From: Candidatus Omnitrophota bacterium
Lineage (GTDB): Bacteria > Omnitrophota > Gorgyraeia > Gygaellales > Profunditerraquicolaceae
NCBI GenBank assembly: GCA_028713875.1
Contig: JAQTNM010000093.1
Span: 1 to 6,380 of the forward strand
Direction: 5' to 3'
Length of the DNA stretch: 6,380 bases
This document shows, one piece after another, positions 5,969 to 6,380 of this stretch (positions are counted from its first letter, which is position 1; each line of letters begins with the position of its first letter). The position numbers and the translations under genes were made by a program. A model generated the notes under the pieces. The model was not told where the DNA came from and made no database searches. It was given only the letters and a program-made list of their open reading frames with translations.

Positions 5969-6380
5969 GCAGGCAGGGCGTGGCTGCTCCGTCTTTTCTA
6001 GGCGGAGAGGAAAGTCCGAGCTCCAGAGGGCAACGTAGCGGGTAATACCCGCCCTCCGAAATTCATTTTGGAGAGGAATCCGGCACATTGCGTGACGGAC
6101 CCGCCAAGAATCTTGGCGGGAGAGCTACAGAGACGAGCCCCATAGAAGACGTAGGCACCCGGCGCTTATGTGGTATCGCGCCGGTGCCCGCTTTCTGCGG
6201 GGGTGAAACGCAGCAATCTCTACGTGGAGCAAGGCCGAATAGGGAACGAGGAATAGCCCGTTCCGTTATAAAGTTCCGGGTAGGCTGCTTGACCCCGGCG
6301 GTGACGCCGGGGCTCAGAGAAATAGCCACTAAAGACGCGGATAATCGCATCGATAACAGAACTCGGCTTACTCTGCCTGC
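5969..6380 (+). ncRNA. rnpB: RNase P RNA, bacterial type A
   Basis: This is the catalytic RNA that removes 5' leaders from pre-tRNAs, working with the RnpA protein. P1 is an 8-bp perfect helix of GCAGGCAG (5969-5976) with CTGCCTGC (6373-6380), extendable by two pairs inward, so nearly the whole mature RNA is in the window; only a 3' tail and terminator are missing. Conserved blocks are present: GAGGAAAGTCC (6007-6017, 5' strand of P4), AGCAAGGCCGAATAGGG (about 6228-6244), GGTAGGCTGCTTGA (6280-6293) and AACAGAACTCGGCTTA (6355-6370, 3' strand of P4). P8 is GCGGG/CCCGC (6037-6041, 6047-6051), P12 a 9-10-bp hairpin (6100-6120), and P18 is CCCCGGCG-GTGA-CGCCGGGG with a GNRA loop (about 6295-6314). 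The type A architecture is supported by P16 (6243-6247 with 6273-6277), P17 (6250-6254 with 6260-6264) and the P6 pseudoknot GGGC (6027-6030) with GCCC (6256-6259). Confidence 0.97.

Noticed and set aside
6100..6120. Strong inverted repeat CCCGCCAAG...CTTGGCGGG as a terminator or operator
   Set aside because: It is the P12 hairpin of RNase P RNA and has no T-run.
6063..6350. 95-codon minus-strand frame near the window end
   Set aside because: It is entirely within the RNase P RNA gene, whose secondary structure explains the sequence.
1..6380. CRISPR array, transposon, phage or defence/toxin genes
   Set aside because: No spaced direct repeats, terminal inverted repeats, transposase or nuclease-defence motifs were found on either strand; all large frames are housekeeping genes.

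Overview
The window looks like ordinary bacterial housekeeping DNA from a low-to-mid GC genome, with every gene on the + strand and tightly packed. Gene content (a NIF3-like protein fused into the dnaG-rpoD locus; a COG1579-type zinc-ribbon protein, a compact RNase HI and rnpB downstream) and a codon style rich in ATA and AGG suggest a little-cultured lineage such as Candidatus Omnitrophota or a related group. That placement is recalled from family resemblance, not shown by the sequence, and is held with low to moderate confidence.

Positions 1-4119 form a replication/transcription operon: the 3' part of a NIF3-like (DUF34) gene, then dnaG 16 nt downstream, then rpoD overlapping dnaG by one base (TAATG). 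This resembles the classical macromolecular-synthesis operon, with a NIF3-like gene where rpsU sits in enterobacteria. The 530 bp after rpoD have no large gene. They hold a 58-codon small ORF (4264-4440) with a strong Shine-Dalgarno sequence, then a probable rho-independent terminator (about 4466-4529), then a good sigma-70-type promoter (4591-4619).

From that promoter a second unit appears to run to the window end with no visible terminator. It contains a CAT-anticodon tRNA (most likely the lysidine-modified tRNA-Ile2), tRNA-Val(CAC), a coiled-coil zinc-ribbon protein, an RNase HI-family enzyme overlapping it, and the RNase P RNA gene, whose P1 helix begins about 2 nt after the RNase HI stop codon. 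The unit thus places RNase P substrates upstream of the RNase P catalytic RNA, with an RNA:DNA-hybrid nuclease between.

I see no transposon, CRISPR array, phage gene or defence system. The points most worth following are the RNA-processing unit, the small ORF, the likely tRNA-Ile2 identity, and the NIF3-dnaG-rpoD arrangement. Nothing here clearly qualifies as an undescribed system.
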